A stretch of DNA of 64,000 nucleotides from positions 3,906,001 to 3,970,000 of the forward strand of contig OZ241182.1 of assembly GCA_965199595.1 (NCBI GenBank). The letters are read 5' to 3'. The stretch comes from JBBROS01 sp965199595 (GTDB taxonomy: Bacteria > Pseudomonadota > Alphaproteobacteria > Acetobacterales > Acetobacteraceae). Within the stretch, counting starts at the first letter, position 1. Each line of letters opens with the position of its first letter. The notes below the pieces were generated by a model that saw only the letters and a program-made list of their open reading frames with translations, was not told where the DNA came from and did no database searches. Shown piece after piece: positions 18,607 through 26,592 of the stretch. Made by a program: the position numbers and the translations under genes.

Positions 18607-19179
18607 TCAGCGGTTGCGCGCGTGGTACTCCCGGTTGGGCATCAGGTCCGTGGCGATCGCGAGCCGGTTGGACATGTTGTAGAACCCCACCGTCTCCGCG
18701 AGGTCGAACACATCCGCCGGGGACAACCCCAGCCCGGCCAGCGCCGTCCGGTCCGCCTCCTCCACCAGGTGCGGCGCCGTCGTCAGCTTCCAGGCGAAAT
18801 CCAGCATCCCCCGCTGCCGCGCATCCAGCTTCGCCACCCGGTAGTTCATCACCAGCATCTCTCCCAGCTCCGGATCACCGGAGAGCTGCCGCACCGCCTG
18901 CCCATGCGCCACCAGGCAGTAATAGCAGCGGTTGGCGCTGGACACGACCACCGCCACCATCTCGCGCTCCAGCTTGCTGAGCCCCGAGGGCGCCAGCATC
19001 AGCTCGTTATACATCGCCATGAAGTTGCGGAGCTTCTTCTGGTTCTGGCTGTACCCCGCCAATACATTCGGCACGATCCCCAGCTTCTCCACGCACCGCG
19101 CAAAGATCGCCTGGATATCCGGGTCCAGCGTCGAGACATCGGGCACCGGGATGGCGGAGACATGGTCGGGCTGCGGCAT
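18607..19179 (-). CDS. Uncharacterised peroxidase-related enzyme (AhpD/CMD-like)
   Basis: A 190-residue member of the AhpD-like carboxymuconolactone decarboxylase fold. The redox motif is CYYCLVAHG (CxxC with the nearby His, ~res 88-96), as in peroxidase-related proteins that reduce alkyl hydroperoxides. Preceding segments IFARCVEKLGIVPNVLAGYS and LSKLEREMVAVVVSSANR are typical. The start at 19179 has an AAAGGA site; the in-frame start at 19230 would run into the upstream gene. It follows the nitronate monooxygenase by 13 bases, so the pair is likely an operon. A peroxide-scavenging partner would suit an enzyme that can leak superoxide or peroxide (inference). Confidence 0.85.
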   Translation of the reverse strand: MPQPDHVSAIPVPDVSTLDPDIQAIFARCVEKLGIVPNVLAGYSQNQKKLRNFMAMYNELMLAPSGLSKLEREMVAVVVSSANRCYYCLVAHGQAVRQLSGDPELGEMLVMNYRVAKLDARQRGMLDFAWKLTTAPHLVEEADRTALAGLGLSPADVFDLAETVGFYNMSNRLAIATDLMPNREYHARNR

Positions 19180-19192
19180 GGGGTGCGTCCTT

Positions 19193-20113
19193 TCAGAGTG
19201 CGTTGCGGGCGATGTCGTATTCACGGGCAAGCCGGGCCACCAGCGCCGCGGCGGGAAGCACGGCCTCCACGGCGCCGATTCCCTGGCCGCTGCCCCAGAT
19301 GTCCTTCCACGCCTTGGTCCGCCCGCTGCCGAAGTTCATCTGGCTGGGGTCGCTCGCCGGCAGGTTCTCCGGGTCCAGCCCGGCCCGCACCAGGCTGGGC
19401 TTCAGGTAGTTGCCATGCACCCCGGTGATCAGGTTGGTATAGACCACGTCCGAAGCGGCACACTCCACCAGCATCTGCTTGTAGGCCGGGTCCGCATTCG
19501 CCTCGGTGGTCGCGATGAACGCGGAGCCGATATAGGCCAGGTCCGCCCCCATCGCCCGCGCCGCCAGAATGGCCCCCCCGGTCGCGATCGACCCCGACAG
19601 CGCCAGTGGCCCGGCAAACCACCGCCTGATCTCCGCCACCAGTGCAAACGGCGACATGGTCCCCGCATGCCCCCCGGCCCCGGCCGCCACCGCGATCAGC
19701 CCATCCGCCCCCCGCTCGATCGCCTTGTGCGCGAACGCATCGCTGATCACGTCGTGCAGGACGATCCCGCCATAGGAATGGACCGCCTCGTTCACCTCCG
19801 GCCGCACCCCCAGCGAGGTGATGACGATCGGCACCCGGTACTTCACGCACAAGGCCACGTCCTGCATCAGCCGGTCGTTGGAACGGTGCACGATCTGGTT
19901 GATGGCGAACGGCGCATCCGCCTCGGTCAACGCCGAAGTGATCCGCTGCAGCCACTCCTCCAGCACCTCGGCCGGGCGCGCGTTCAACGCCGGCATCGAC
20001 CCCACGATCCCGGCCCGGCACTGCGCGATCACCAGCTCCGGATTGGAGATGATGAACAGCGGCGAGCCGATCACCGGCAGGCGCAACCGGTCGAACACTG
20101 CAGGTAGCGACAT
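19193..20113 (-). CDS. Nitronate monooxygenase / 2-nitropropane dioxygenase family
   Basis: A 306-residue FMN-dependent TIM-barrel enzyme that oxidises alkyl nitronates to carbonyl compounds and nitrite. FMN-binding glycine-rich segments are visible: LPVIGSPLFIISNPELV at the start, GADGLIAVAAGAGGHAG (~res 138-154) and ALSGSIATGGAILAARAMGADLAYIGSAF split over residues 175-205. The GGHAG histidine is the usual catalytic or ligand position. The natural substrate cannot be told. Its operon partner encodes a peroxidase-like protein. Confidence 0.88.
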   Translation of the reverse strand: MSLPAVFDRLRLPVIGSPLFIISNPELVIAQCRAGIVGSMPALNARPAEVLEEWLQRITSALTEADAPFAINQIVHRSNDRLMQDVALCVKYRVPIVITSLGVRPEVNEAVHSYGGIVLHDVISDAFAHKAIERGADGLIAVAAGAGGHAGTMSPFALVAEIRRWFAGPLALSGSIATGGAILAARAMGADLAYIGSAFIATTEANADPAYKQMLVECAASDVVYTNLITGVHGNYLKPSLVRAGLDPENLPASDPSQMNFGSGRTKAWKDIWGSGQGIGAVEAVLPAAALVARLAREYDIARNAL

Positions 20114-20187
20114 GCCGGGCGTATCCTCAGACCTTTCGCCCCAGCAGACGCCAAACCCGCCCGCCGGTCAAAACCTTCGGCCACGAT

Positions 20188-20520
20188 GCGCCGCAGGCAT
20201 CATCTTCTAAACTTTCCGCACCACAGAGACACAGAGATCACGGAGAAGCACAGCCTGAAGATCAACCACGAAGACACGAAGCACACGACGACCAACCGCC
20301 GTCTCCGTGTCCTCTGCGTCTCCGTGGTCGATCATCCTCCAACCATGAAAACAGCCTGCGGCGCCGTTACCGCCAACATCAACGACGCGCCGCAGGCATC
20401 ATCTTCTAAACTTTCCGCACCACAGAGACACAGAGGTCGCCTGCGGCAGCCTGCTCCTTCGTGCTCTTCGTGCTCTTCGTGGTGAACCGGGTCCTCTTCG
20501 TGGTGAACCGGATCTCACCC
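20188..20520. repeat. Second cluster of CACAGAGACACAGAG / CACGAAGACACGAAG repeats
   Basis: Same motif families as at 17.1-17.5 kb but a different arrangement. A 49-base segment, starting GCGCCGCAGGCATCATCTTC and ending ACAGAG, is present twice without a difference at 20188-20236 and 20387-20435. Between them are AACCACGAAGACACGAAG (20264) and CTCCGTGTCCTCTGCGTCTC (20304). After the second copy come GTGCTCTTCGTGCTCTTCGTGG and a short direct repeat CCTCTTCGTGGTGAACCGG-like ending (20472-20511). The cluster fills the gap between the nitronate monooxygenase start and the D-aminopeptidase stop. No gene is supported inside it. Confidence 0.88.
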
Positions 20521-20523
20521 AGC

Positions 20524-22083
20524 TCAAACCCGGCGGTAATCCAGCCCCCGAGCCAGCCAGCACCCCACCGTCACCCCGGCCACCCGCCCCGCGGCATCCC
20601 GCCGGAACGCCAGCGTCCAATCACCCGGTGGCGTATGGTCCAGCGCCCGCGGGCACGGCAGCACCCATACATCCGGCCCCGCCGCCTCCAGCGTCTCCAT
20701 CCGCCCCTGCCCCAGGAACCCCGAGAACCCGCCCGACAGCACGCCCCCGCACTCAACCACCGTCAGCTCCGCCGCCAGCTCGGCACACCGGTACTGCCCG
20801 GCAATGTCCCGCCCCGCCGTGCCGTCACACGGCACCAGCCGGGTTGAGTGGTTCTCGCCGGGCCGGTCCATCCACACGCCATCCGCCGCCTGCCGCAGCC
20901 GGGTGCCCACCCCGGCGCTCCCATCCGCCAGCACCGGCAACAGCTCGGCCGAGTGCCCGTAGCGCAGCCGCACCTGCCCCGCCGCCGGGTCGACCCGCAC
21001 GGCGAGCCCGGTCTCCGGCTCCGTGTAAACGCCGCACCACGCCGGCGCCGCCCCCACGCCCGGCTGCGGCCGCTCCACCCCCAGCACCGCCGCCGCCACA
21101 TCCACCGCAGCACTGTTGGCATCCGACAGATGGTTGAACAGCACCACCACCGAAAGCCGCTCCCCCGGCAGCACGAACCGATGGCTGCGCCACCCCCGCA
21201 GCGCCCCGCCATGCCCCGTCGCCGCATGCCCCAGCACCGGATGCCGCGCCAGCCCGAACCCATAGGCCGCCGCCGCCCCGTCCGCGAACGCAACCGGCGC
21301 CGAAAGCCGCTGATACACCGACCCGGCATCCCCCCGCGTCGCATCCACATGCCGCTCCCACGCGATCATGTCATCCAGGCTCGCCCCCAGCCCGGCATCC
21401 CCGGTCCACAGCACCCGGTTCTCCGCCGCGCGGAACCCGGTCGCGACACTCCCCTCATACCCCTCCGTCCCATCCGGCATCGCCCGCGTATCCGCCGCCA
21501 GCATCGCGCTGCCCATCCCGGCGGGCTCGAACACCAGGGTGCGCAGCAGCTCGGCGAAGCTCCGCCCGGTCCGCTCCTGCAACGCATCGGACAGCAGCCG
21601 GAAGTTCTGGTTCACATACGAGTACCGCGTGCCCGGCACGAACTGCAGCGTCCGTGCGCCGCCGATCACCCGCGCCGCCTCGCTGTCCCCGAACGTCGAC
21701 TCCGCCGGCGCCCCGTGCAGCATCGCCACCGCCCAGTAGTCCCGCAGCCCGGACTGGTTGTGGCACAGGTGCAGCGCCCCCGGGGCCGGCGCCTCCAGCA
21801 ACGGCAGCCGCGCCCGGATCGCCCCGTCCAGCACCGCCGGGTCCCCCAGCGCCTCCAGCACCGCGGCACAGGTGAACTGCTTGGTGACGGAGCACATCCG
21901 GAACAGCGTCCCGGGCGTGAACGCGATCCGCCGCTCCGCATTGGCCCAGCCCCAGGCGTGCCGGGCCAGCACCGCCCCGTCCTTCACCACCGCCACCGCC
22001 CCGCCCGGCCCGGGATAGCGCAGAGGCAAGGCGGCGATGGCCCGGTCGAGCGCACCAGAGACGGAAGCGGAGAAGCTGGTCAT
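20524..22083 (-). CDS. dap: D-aminopeptidase (DAP type, penicillin-recognising serine hydrolase)
   Basis: A 519-residue protein matching in length and pattern the Ochrobactrum D-aminopeptidase, which removes N-terminal D-amino acids from peptides. Domain A is a class C beta-lactamase-like fold: SxxK is SVTK (~res 65-68), the YxN motif is YVN (~res 156-158), and the HxG triad element is HGG near residue 290. NNQSGLRDYW-like text (here HNQSGLRDYWAVAMLHGA, ~res 108-125) is diagnostic. Domains B and C follow, ending with the characteristic VGCWLARGLDYRRV. No signal peptide, so cytoplasmic. It is divergent from the gene at 22131. Confidence 0.92.
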   Translation of the reverse strand: MTSFSASVSGALDRAIAALPLRYPGPGGAVAVVKDGAVLARHAWGWANAERRIAFTPGTLFRMCSVTKQFTCAAVLEALGDPAVLDGAIRARLPLLEAPAPGALHLCHNQSGLRDYWAVAMLHGAPAESTFGDSEAARVIGGARTLQFVPGTRYSYVNQNFRLLSDALQERTGRSFAELLRTLVFEPAGMGSAMLAADTRAMPDGTEGYEGSVATGFRAAENRVLWTGDAGLGASLDDMIAWERHVDATRGDAGSVYQRLSAPVAFADGAAAAYGFGLARHPVLGHAATGHGGALRGWRSHRFVLPGERLSVVVLFNHLSDANSAAVDVAAAVLGVERPQPGVGAAPAWCGVYTEPETGLAVRVDPAAGQVRLRYGHSAELLPVLADGSAGVGTRLRQAADGVWMDRPGENHSTRLVPCDGTAGRDIAGQYRCAELAAELTVVECGGVLSGGFSGFLGQGRMETLEAAGPDVWVLPCPRALDHTPPGDWTLAFRRDAAGRVAGVTVGCWLARGLDYRRV

Positions 22084-22130
22084 GAGCCGATGCTAGGCGG
22101 ACCCGCCCGCCTGTGCCAGATGACGCCGCC

Positions 22131-23096
22131 ATGGCACCCTCCGACCATTTCGACGGCACCCGCTACTTCAACCCCGGGCAACCCGGCACGGACCGCAGCC
22201 TGCGCGAGCTGCTCCGCTGGCGCTTCCTCGGGCACCACGCCAAATGGGCGCCAGCCCCGCCGATCATCCCCGCCCGCCCGGCCCCGCGCGTGCCCGGCCT
22301 CGCCATCACCATGGTCGGCCACGCCTCGCTGCTCATCCAGGCCGCCGGGCACAACATCCTCATCGACCCGGTCTGGTCCCGCCGCGCCAGCCCGCTCCCC
22401 TTCGCCGGGCCCCGGCGGTGGGACGCGCCGGGCATCGCCTTCGAGCACCTGCCGCCCATCGACACCGTGCTCATCACCCACAACCACTACGACCACCTGG
22501 ACACTGCCACGCTCCGCCGCCTGGCCCGGTCCCACCAGCCCCGCACCATCGCGCCCCTGGGCAACGAGGCCGTCCTCGGCCGCGCCATGCCCGGCTGCCG
22601 GCTGGACACCGGCGATTGGGGCGCACGCTTCCCCCTCGCCCCCGGCCTCGATGCGACGCTCCACCCCGCCTATCACTGGTCCGCCCGCGGCCCGCGGGAC
22701 CGCCGCCACGCGCTCTGGTGCGGCTTCGTGCTGCAAACCCCGTCCGGCCCCGTCTATGCGGCCGGAGACACCGCCTATGGCGACGGCGCCCCCTTCCACC
22801 TGGTCGGGCAGCGCTTCGGCCCGCCCACCGTCGCCATCCTGCCCATCGGCGCCTACGCCCCCCGCTGGTTCATGCGGGCCCAGCACGTGAACCCCGACGA
22901 ATCCGTCCGGATCATGCAGGACTGCGGCGCCCACCAGGCCCTCGGCATGCACTGGGGCACCTTCCAGCTCACCGACGAGCCCCGCTTCGAACCCCCGGCC
23001 GCGCTCGAGGCCGCCTGCCTCCGCCAGGGCATCGACCCGGCCCGCTTCCGCGCCCTCCGCCCCGGCGACACCTGGTCAGCGGATCAGACCCCGTAA
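22131..23096 (+). CDS. MBL-fold phospholipase D-like hydrolase (NAPE-PLD/UlaG type)
   Basis: A ~321-residue metallo-hydrolase resembling N-acyl-phosphatidylethanolamine phospholipase D and its bacterial relatives. Motifs: GHASLLIQAAGHNILIDPVW (~res 62-81), HNHYDHLD (~res 115-122, two-metal site), GDTAYGDG (~res 209) and MHWGTFQLTDEP (~res 273). The WSARGPRDRRHALWCGFVL segment (in pieces) is typical. No signal peptide. The ATG at 22131 is preferred over an ATG at 22113; the leader between them is unconserved in pattern. Lipid or phosphodiester substrates are possible; none can be assigned. Confidence 0.85.
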   Translation: MAPSDHFDGTRYFNPGQPGTDRSLRELLRWRFLGHHAKWAPAPPIIPARPAPRVPGLAITMVGHASLLIQAAGHNILIDPVWSRRASPLPFAGPRRWDAPGIAFEHLPPIDTVLITHNHYDHLDTATLRRLARSHQPRTIAPLGNEAVLGRAMPGCRLDTGDWGARFPLAPGLDATLHPAYHWSARGPRDRRHALWCGFVLQTPSGPVYAAGDTAYGDGAPFHLVGQRFGPPTVAILPIGAYAPRWFMRAQHVNPDESVRIMQDCGAHQALGMHWGTFQLTDEPRFEPPAALEAACLRQGIDPARFRALRPGDTWSADQTP

Positions 23097-23153
23097 TCCG
23101 CCAGCTCAGGCAGCATCGCCTCGATCACGAAGTCCACGAACGCATCCAGAGCG
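23084..23153 (-). pseudogene. Remnant of a LysR-type regulator C-terminus
   Basis: On the minus strand this stretch reads ALDAFVDFVIEAMLPEL then ADYGV and a stop, the usual ending of LysR-family effector domains (xxAFxDFxxExLxPxL). Upstream DNA (to about 23215) does not continue the gene in any frame. The fragment overlaps the 3' end of the preceding metallo-hydrolase gene. It appears to be the scar of a lost regulator. Confidence 0.4.
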
Positions 23154-23261
23154 CCACCACCGTCTTGAACTGCGCGGGCATGAGCCGGTTGGCGACATGG
23201 TTGAGCTTCATGCCTAACCGTACACCAGCGGCGGGTTAACAGCTCCCCAACCCATCCTCAC

Positions 23262-24146
23262 ATGAGCCGCATGGCCTACCCCGACCCCAGCCCCACCGCC
23301 CCCACCCTCCGCGCAATCGTGGCCGAGCCACTGAAGGCCGCCATCGTCGGCGAGGTCCGCGCCCTGTTCAACGACAAGGCCCGCGGCGAAACCCCCGTGC
23401 AACGACAGGCGGGCGGCCTGTTCGGCCCCCGCTCCGTCGCCTGGCGCGTGCATGGCGACGTCGCTTCCATGATGGTCGGCGGCATCGCCGGCTTGCTGCT
23501 GCAGATGCTGCACCCCGCCGTGCTGGCCGGGGTCTGGGACCACTCGAAGTTCCGCAACGACATGCAGGGCCGCCTGCGCCGCACCGCCCGCTTCATCGCG
23601 CTGACCACCTATGGCTCCGAAGCCGAGGCCCGCGCCGTCATCACCCGCATCCGCGGCATCCACGGCCACGTGCACGGCACCCTGCCCGACGGCACGCCCT
23701 ATGCCGCCAACGACCCGGCCCTCCTCGCCTGGGTCCACGTCACCGAAACCACCAGCTTCCTCGACGCCTGGATCCGCTACGCCGAGCCCCGCATGAGCCT
23801 TGCGGACCAGAACCGCTACTTCGCCGAGATGGCCGGGATCGGCACCGCCCTGGGCGCCGACCCGGCCCCCCGCACCCGCGCCGAGGCCCGCGCCCTCATC
23901 ACCGCCATGCGCCCCCGGCTCCACGTCGACGACCGCACGCGCGAGGTCGCCCGCCTCGTGCTGCACCAGCCCACCAGCAACCGCCTGGCCGAACCCATGC
24001 TCGCCCTCACCATGCAGGCCGGCGTGGACCTGCTGCCGGACTGGGCCCGGCGCCAGCACGGCCTGCCGGGCTCCCTCATCCCCACGCCCCTGGTCCGCGC
24101 CGGAACCCTCGGCATCGCCCGCACCCTGCGCTGGGCATTCCGCTGA
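23262..24146 (+). CDS. Oxygenase MpaB family protein (DUF2236)
   Basis: A 294-residue protein of the DUF2236 group, haem-containing oxygenases related to latex-clearing protein and MpaB. The family signatures are present: WRVHGDVASMMVGGIAGLLL (~res 62-81), the HP and H ligand region QMLHPAVLAGVWDHSKFR, RTARFIALTTYGSEAEA (~res 108-124) and YAANDPALLAWVHVTET (~res 146-162). Cytoplasmic, no signal peptide. The in vivo substrate is unknown. It is convergent with the Nudix gene, with four bases between the stops. Confidence 0.85.
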   Translation: MSRMAYPDPSPTAPTLRAIVAEPLKAAIVGEVRALFNDKARGETPVQRQAGGLFGPRSVAWRVHGDVASMMVGGIAGLLLQMLHPAVLAGVWDHSKFRNDMQGRLRRTARFIALTTYGSEAEARAVITRIRGIHGHVHGTLPDGTPYAANDPALLAWVHVTETTSFLDAWIRYAEPRMSLADQNRYFAEMAGIGTALGADPAPRTRAEARALITAMRPRLHVDDRTREVARLVLHQPTSNRLAEPMLALTMQAGVDLLPDWARRQHGLPGSLIPTPLVRAGTLGIARTLRWAFR

Positions 24147-24150
24147 CCCA

Positions 24151-24639
24151 TCAACCCGGCCCGGGACCATACGGCATCCGGGGTGCGTCCAGCATCGGGC
24201 GCACCGCCATCAGCACCCGCGCCAGGTTCCGCCCCACCATCCCCAGCGCCGCGTCGAACCCGAACACCCCGAACCGGTCCAGCTCCGGCATGCTCCGCCC
24301 CCCCGGCAACGCCACCATGGACCCGCACCGCAGCGAACCCGGCTCCGGCAACGGCGCCGGAGCCCACGCGAACAGCGCCAGGTCCTTCCCCGGCAGATAG
24401 ACATGCGTGCCCAGCGGCCGCAGCCCCGCGCCCGGCGCCACCAGCCCCGTCTCCTCGAACAACTCCCGCAGCGCCGCCGTCGCCGGGTCCTCCCCCGGTT
24501 CGGCCACGCCCTTGAAGATGTCCCACCGCACCGACCGCGTGGCATGGCCCAGCACCAGCCGCGCCCCATCCCCCACCACCACCCCGCAGGACAGCTTGCG
24601 AACCCCCGCCGGCTTACGAGTATCCGAGCGCCCGATCAT
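24151..24639 (-). CDS. Nudix hydrolase
   Basis: A 162-residue Nudix-fold hydrolase for nucleoside-diphosphate-X compounds. The Nudix box is complete: GVAEPGEDPATAALRELFEE followed by TGL (~res 44-66), with the RELFEE core glutamates for Mg2+. The preceding VRWDIFKGVAEPGE resembles proteins of the MutT/ADP-ribose type acting as house-cleaners. It is the last cistron of the long leftward run, 15 bases after the CoA-transferase. Substrate not assignable. Confidence 0.88.
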   Translation of the reverse strand: MIGRSDTRKPAGVRKLSCGVVVGDGARLVLGHATRSVRWDIFKGVAEPGEDPATAALRELFEETGLVAPGAGLRPLGTHVYLPGKDLALFAWAPAPLPEPGSLRCGSMVALPGGRSMPELDRFGVFGFDAALGMVGRNLARVLMAVRPMLDAPRMPYGPGPG

Positions 24640-24654
24640 CCCTGCCTCACCAAT

Positions 24655-26592
24655 TCAGGGCAGGACCCCGGCATCGTGATGCGCCTGCGCCTCCGGCAGC
24701 GTCTCGAACACGTGCGGCGCCAGCGCCCGCTCCGCCAGGCTCGCCCCCAGCTTCAACCGCATGAACGCGCTCGTCGTATAGCGATGCGCCGTCGTGTAGT
24801 AGCGGTTCTGCAGATAGGTGATCATCGAGAAGAACGCATCCGTCACCGCCGGGTCCAGCGTGAAGCTGTCATAGTTCACGATCACCGCGATCCGGTGCCC
24901 GATGGCCCGGCACCGCGTCTCCACCTCCCGCCGCACCAGCTCCACGTCATCCGTGGTCCGCACCGCGAACCCCTCGTAGTTGATGAACAGCGTGTCCTGC
25001 GCCGGGTCGAAGCTGATGCGCTCCGCCATCGAGAACCCCAGCAGGATCTGCTCCATCCCCATCGGCTCCGGCAGGAACAGCCGCGCATCCATCAGCTTCG
25101 GCTCCCGCACGATCGGCCTGAAATCCATCTGCCCGAGGATGTCCCGCTCCAGGTCGATCCCCGGCGCCACCTCGATCAGCTCCACCCCCTCCGCCGTCCG
25201 CCGGAACACGCAGCGCTCCGTCACATACAGCACCGGCTGCCCGCTCTCGCCCGCGAAGCTGCCGCTGAAGGTGATCTGCTCCACCTTGCGGATGAACTTG
25301 CGCGACCGTCCCTCATGCACGATCCGCAACCGCCCATCCTCGATCGCCGTCACCAGCCCGCCCGCCGTGAACGCCCCGATGAACACGGCCTTGCGCGAGT
25401 TCTGGCTGATGTTGATGAACCCCCCCGCGCCTGCCAGCCGCCCGTTGAAGCGGCTGACGTTCACGTTGCCCTCGGCATCCGACTGCGCCATGCCCAGCAC
25501 CGCCAGGTCCAGCCCGCCGCCATCGTAGAAATCGAACTGCTGGTTCTGCTGGATCACGGCCTCCGGGTTCAGCGCCGCGCCGAAATCCAGCCCCCCCTGC
25601 GGCATCCCGCCGATCACGCCGGGCTCCGCCGTCAGCGTCACGTAGCGCAGCACCTTCTCCTCGGCCGCCACCGCCGCCACGCCCTCGGGCATCCCGATCC
25701 CCAGGTTCACCACGCCGCCGGGCGGCAGCTCCAGCGCGGCCCGGCGGGCGATCACCTTGCGCTCATCCAGCGGCAGGGCCGCAATGCGGTCGAACGGCAC
25801 CCTGATCTGCCCCGAGAACGCCCCGTTATGCGCCGTGGCATAGGTCTGCCGGTGGTTCTCCGGGTCCGCCAGCACCACGCAATCCACCAGCACGCCGGGC
25901 ACCTGGACCCGGCGCGCATCCAGCGATCCCTCCTGCGCGATCCGCTCCACCTGCGCGATCACGAAGCCGCGCGAGTTCTTCGCCGCCATCGCTGCCGGCA
26001 GCGCATCCAGCGTCAGCGCCTCCCGCTCCATGGTGATGTTGCCCGCGGTATCCGCCGTGGTGCCGCGGATCAGCGCCACGTTGATGGGGAACGCCTTGTA
26101 CAGCAGGTACTCCTGCCCCCCGATCACCAGCAGCTCAACCAGGTCCTCCGTGGTCCGCGCATTGATCCTGCCGCCATCCTGCCGGGGGTCCACGAAGGTC
26201 CGCAGCCCCACCCGCGACAGCAGCCCGGCCCGCCGCGCCGCGATGTCGCGGTACAGCTGCGCGATGCACCCCAGCGGCAGGTTGTAGGCCTCGATCTCGT
26301 TGTCCAGCGCCAGCTTCGCCAGCTTCGGCACCAACGCCCAATGCCCGCCGATCGCGCGGCGCACCAGCCCCGGATGCGCCAGCCGGTTCAGCCCCCGGTC
26401 CTTCGCATCCCCCGGTGCCGCGGCAAACACCAGCGTCAGCCCCGCCGGCTCCCGCGTCTGCCGGAACCGCTCGGCAATGGCGATCAGCAGCTCGTCCGGC
26501 GTCCCGATCCCCACGAACCCGGCAATGGAAACCGTGTCCCCCGCCCGGATGATCGCCGCCGCCTCGGCCGGGGAGACGATCTTGTTCTTCAT
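24655..26592 (-). CDS. Acyl-CoA:acetate/3-ketoacid CoA-transferase, fused subunits with a long C-terminal extension
   Basis: A 645-residue family I CoA-transferase with the alpha and beta halves fused, as in YdiF/propionate CoA-transferase. Alpha half: DTVSIAGFVGIGTPDELLIA (~res 19-38), IEAYNLPLGCIAQLYRDIAA. Beta half: GGVVNLGIGMPEGVA (~res 290) and the catalytic glutamate in TLTAEPGVIGG (~res 322). The family is usually about 520-540 residues. Here ~120 residues follow, with LFINYEGFAVRTTDDVELV, VIVNYDSFTLDP and YTTSAFMRLKLG, which may fold as an extra alpha/beta domain. Its start overlaps the phaC stop (ATGA). It could activate hydroxy- or keto-acids for polyester synthesis (inference from position). 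Confidence 0.88.
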   Translation of the reverse strand: MKNKIVSPAEAAAIIRAGDTVSIAGFVGIGTPDELLIAIAERFRQTREPAGLTLVFAAAPGDAKDRGLNRLAHPGLVRRAIGGHWALVPKLAKLALDNEIEAYNLPLGCIAQLYRDIAARRAGLLSRVGLRTFVDPRQDGGRINARTTEDLVELLVIGGQEYLLYKAFPINVALIRGTTADTAGNITMEREALTLDALPAAMAAKNSRGFVIAQVERIAQEGSLDARRVQVPGVLVDCVVLADPENHRQTYATAHNGAFSGQIRVPFDRIAALPLDERKVIARRAALELPPGGVVNLGIGMPEGVAAVAAEEKVLRYVTLTAEPGVIGGMPQGGLDFGAALNPEAVIQQNQQFDFYDGGGLDLAVLGMAQSDAEGNVNVSRFNGRLAGAGGFINISQNSRKAVFIGAFTAGGLVTAIEDGRLRIVHEGRSRKFIRKVEQITFSGSFAGESGQPVLYVTERCVFRRTAEGVELIEVAPGIDLERDILGQMDFRPIVREPKLMDARLFLPEPMGMEQILLGFSMAERISFDPAQDTLFINYEGFAVRTTDDVELVRREVETRCRAIGHRIAVIVNYDSFTLDPAVTDAFFSMITYLQNRYYTTAHRYTTSAFMRLKLGASLAERALAPHVFETLPEAQAHHDAGVLP

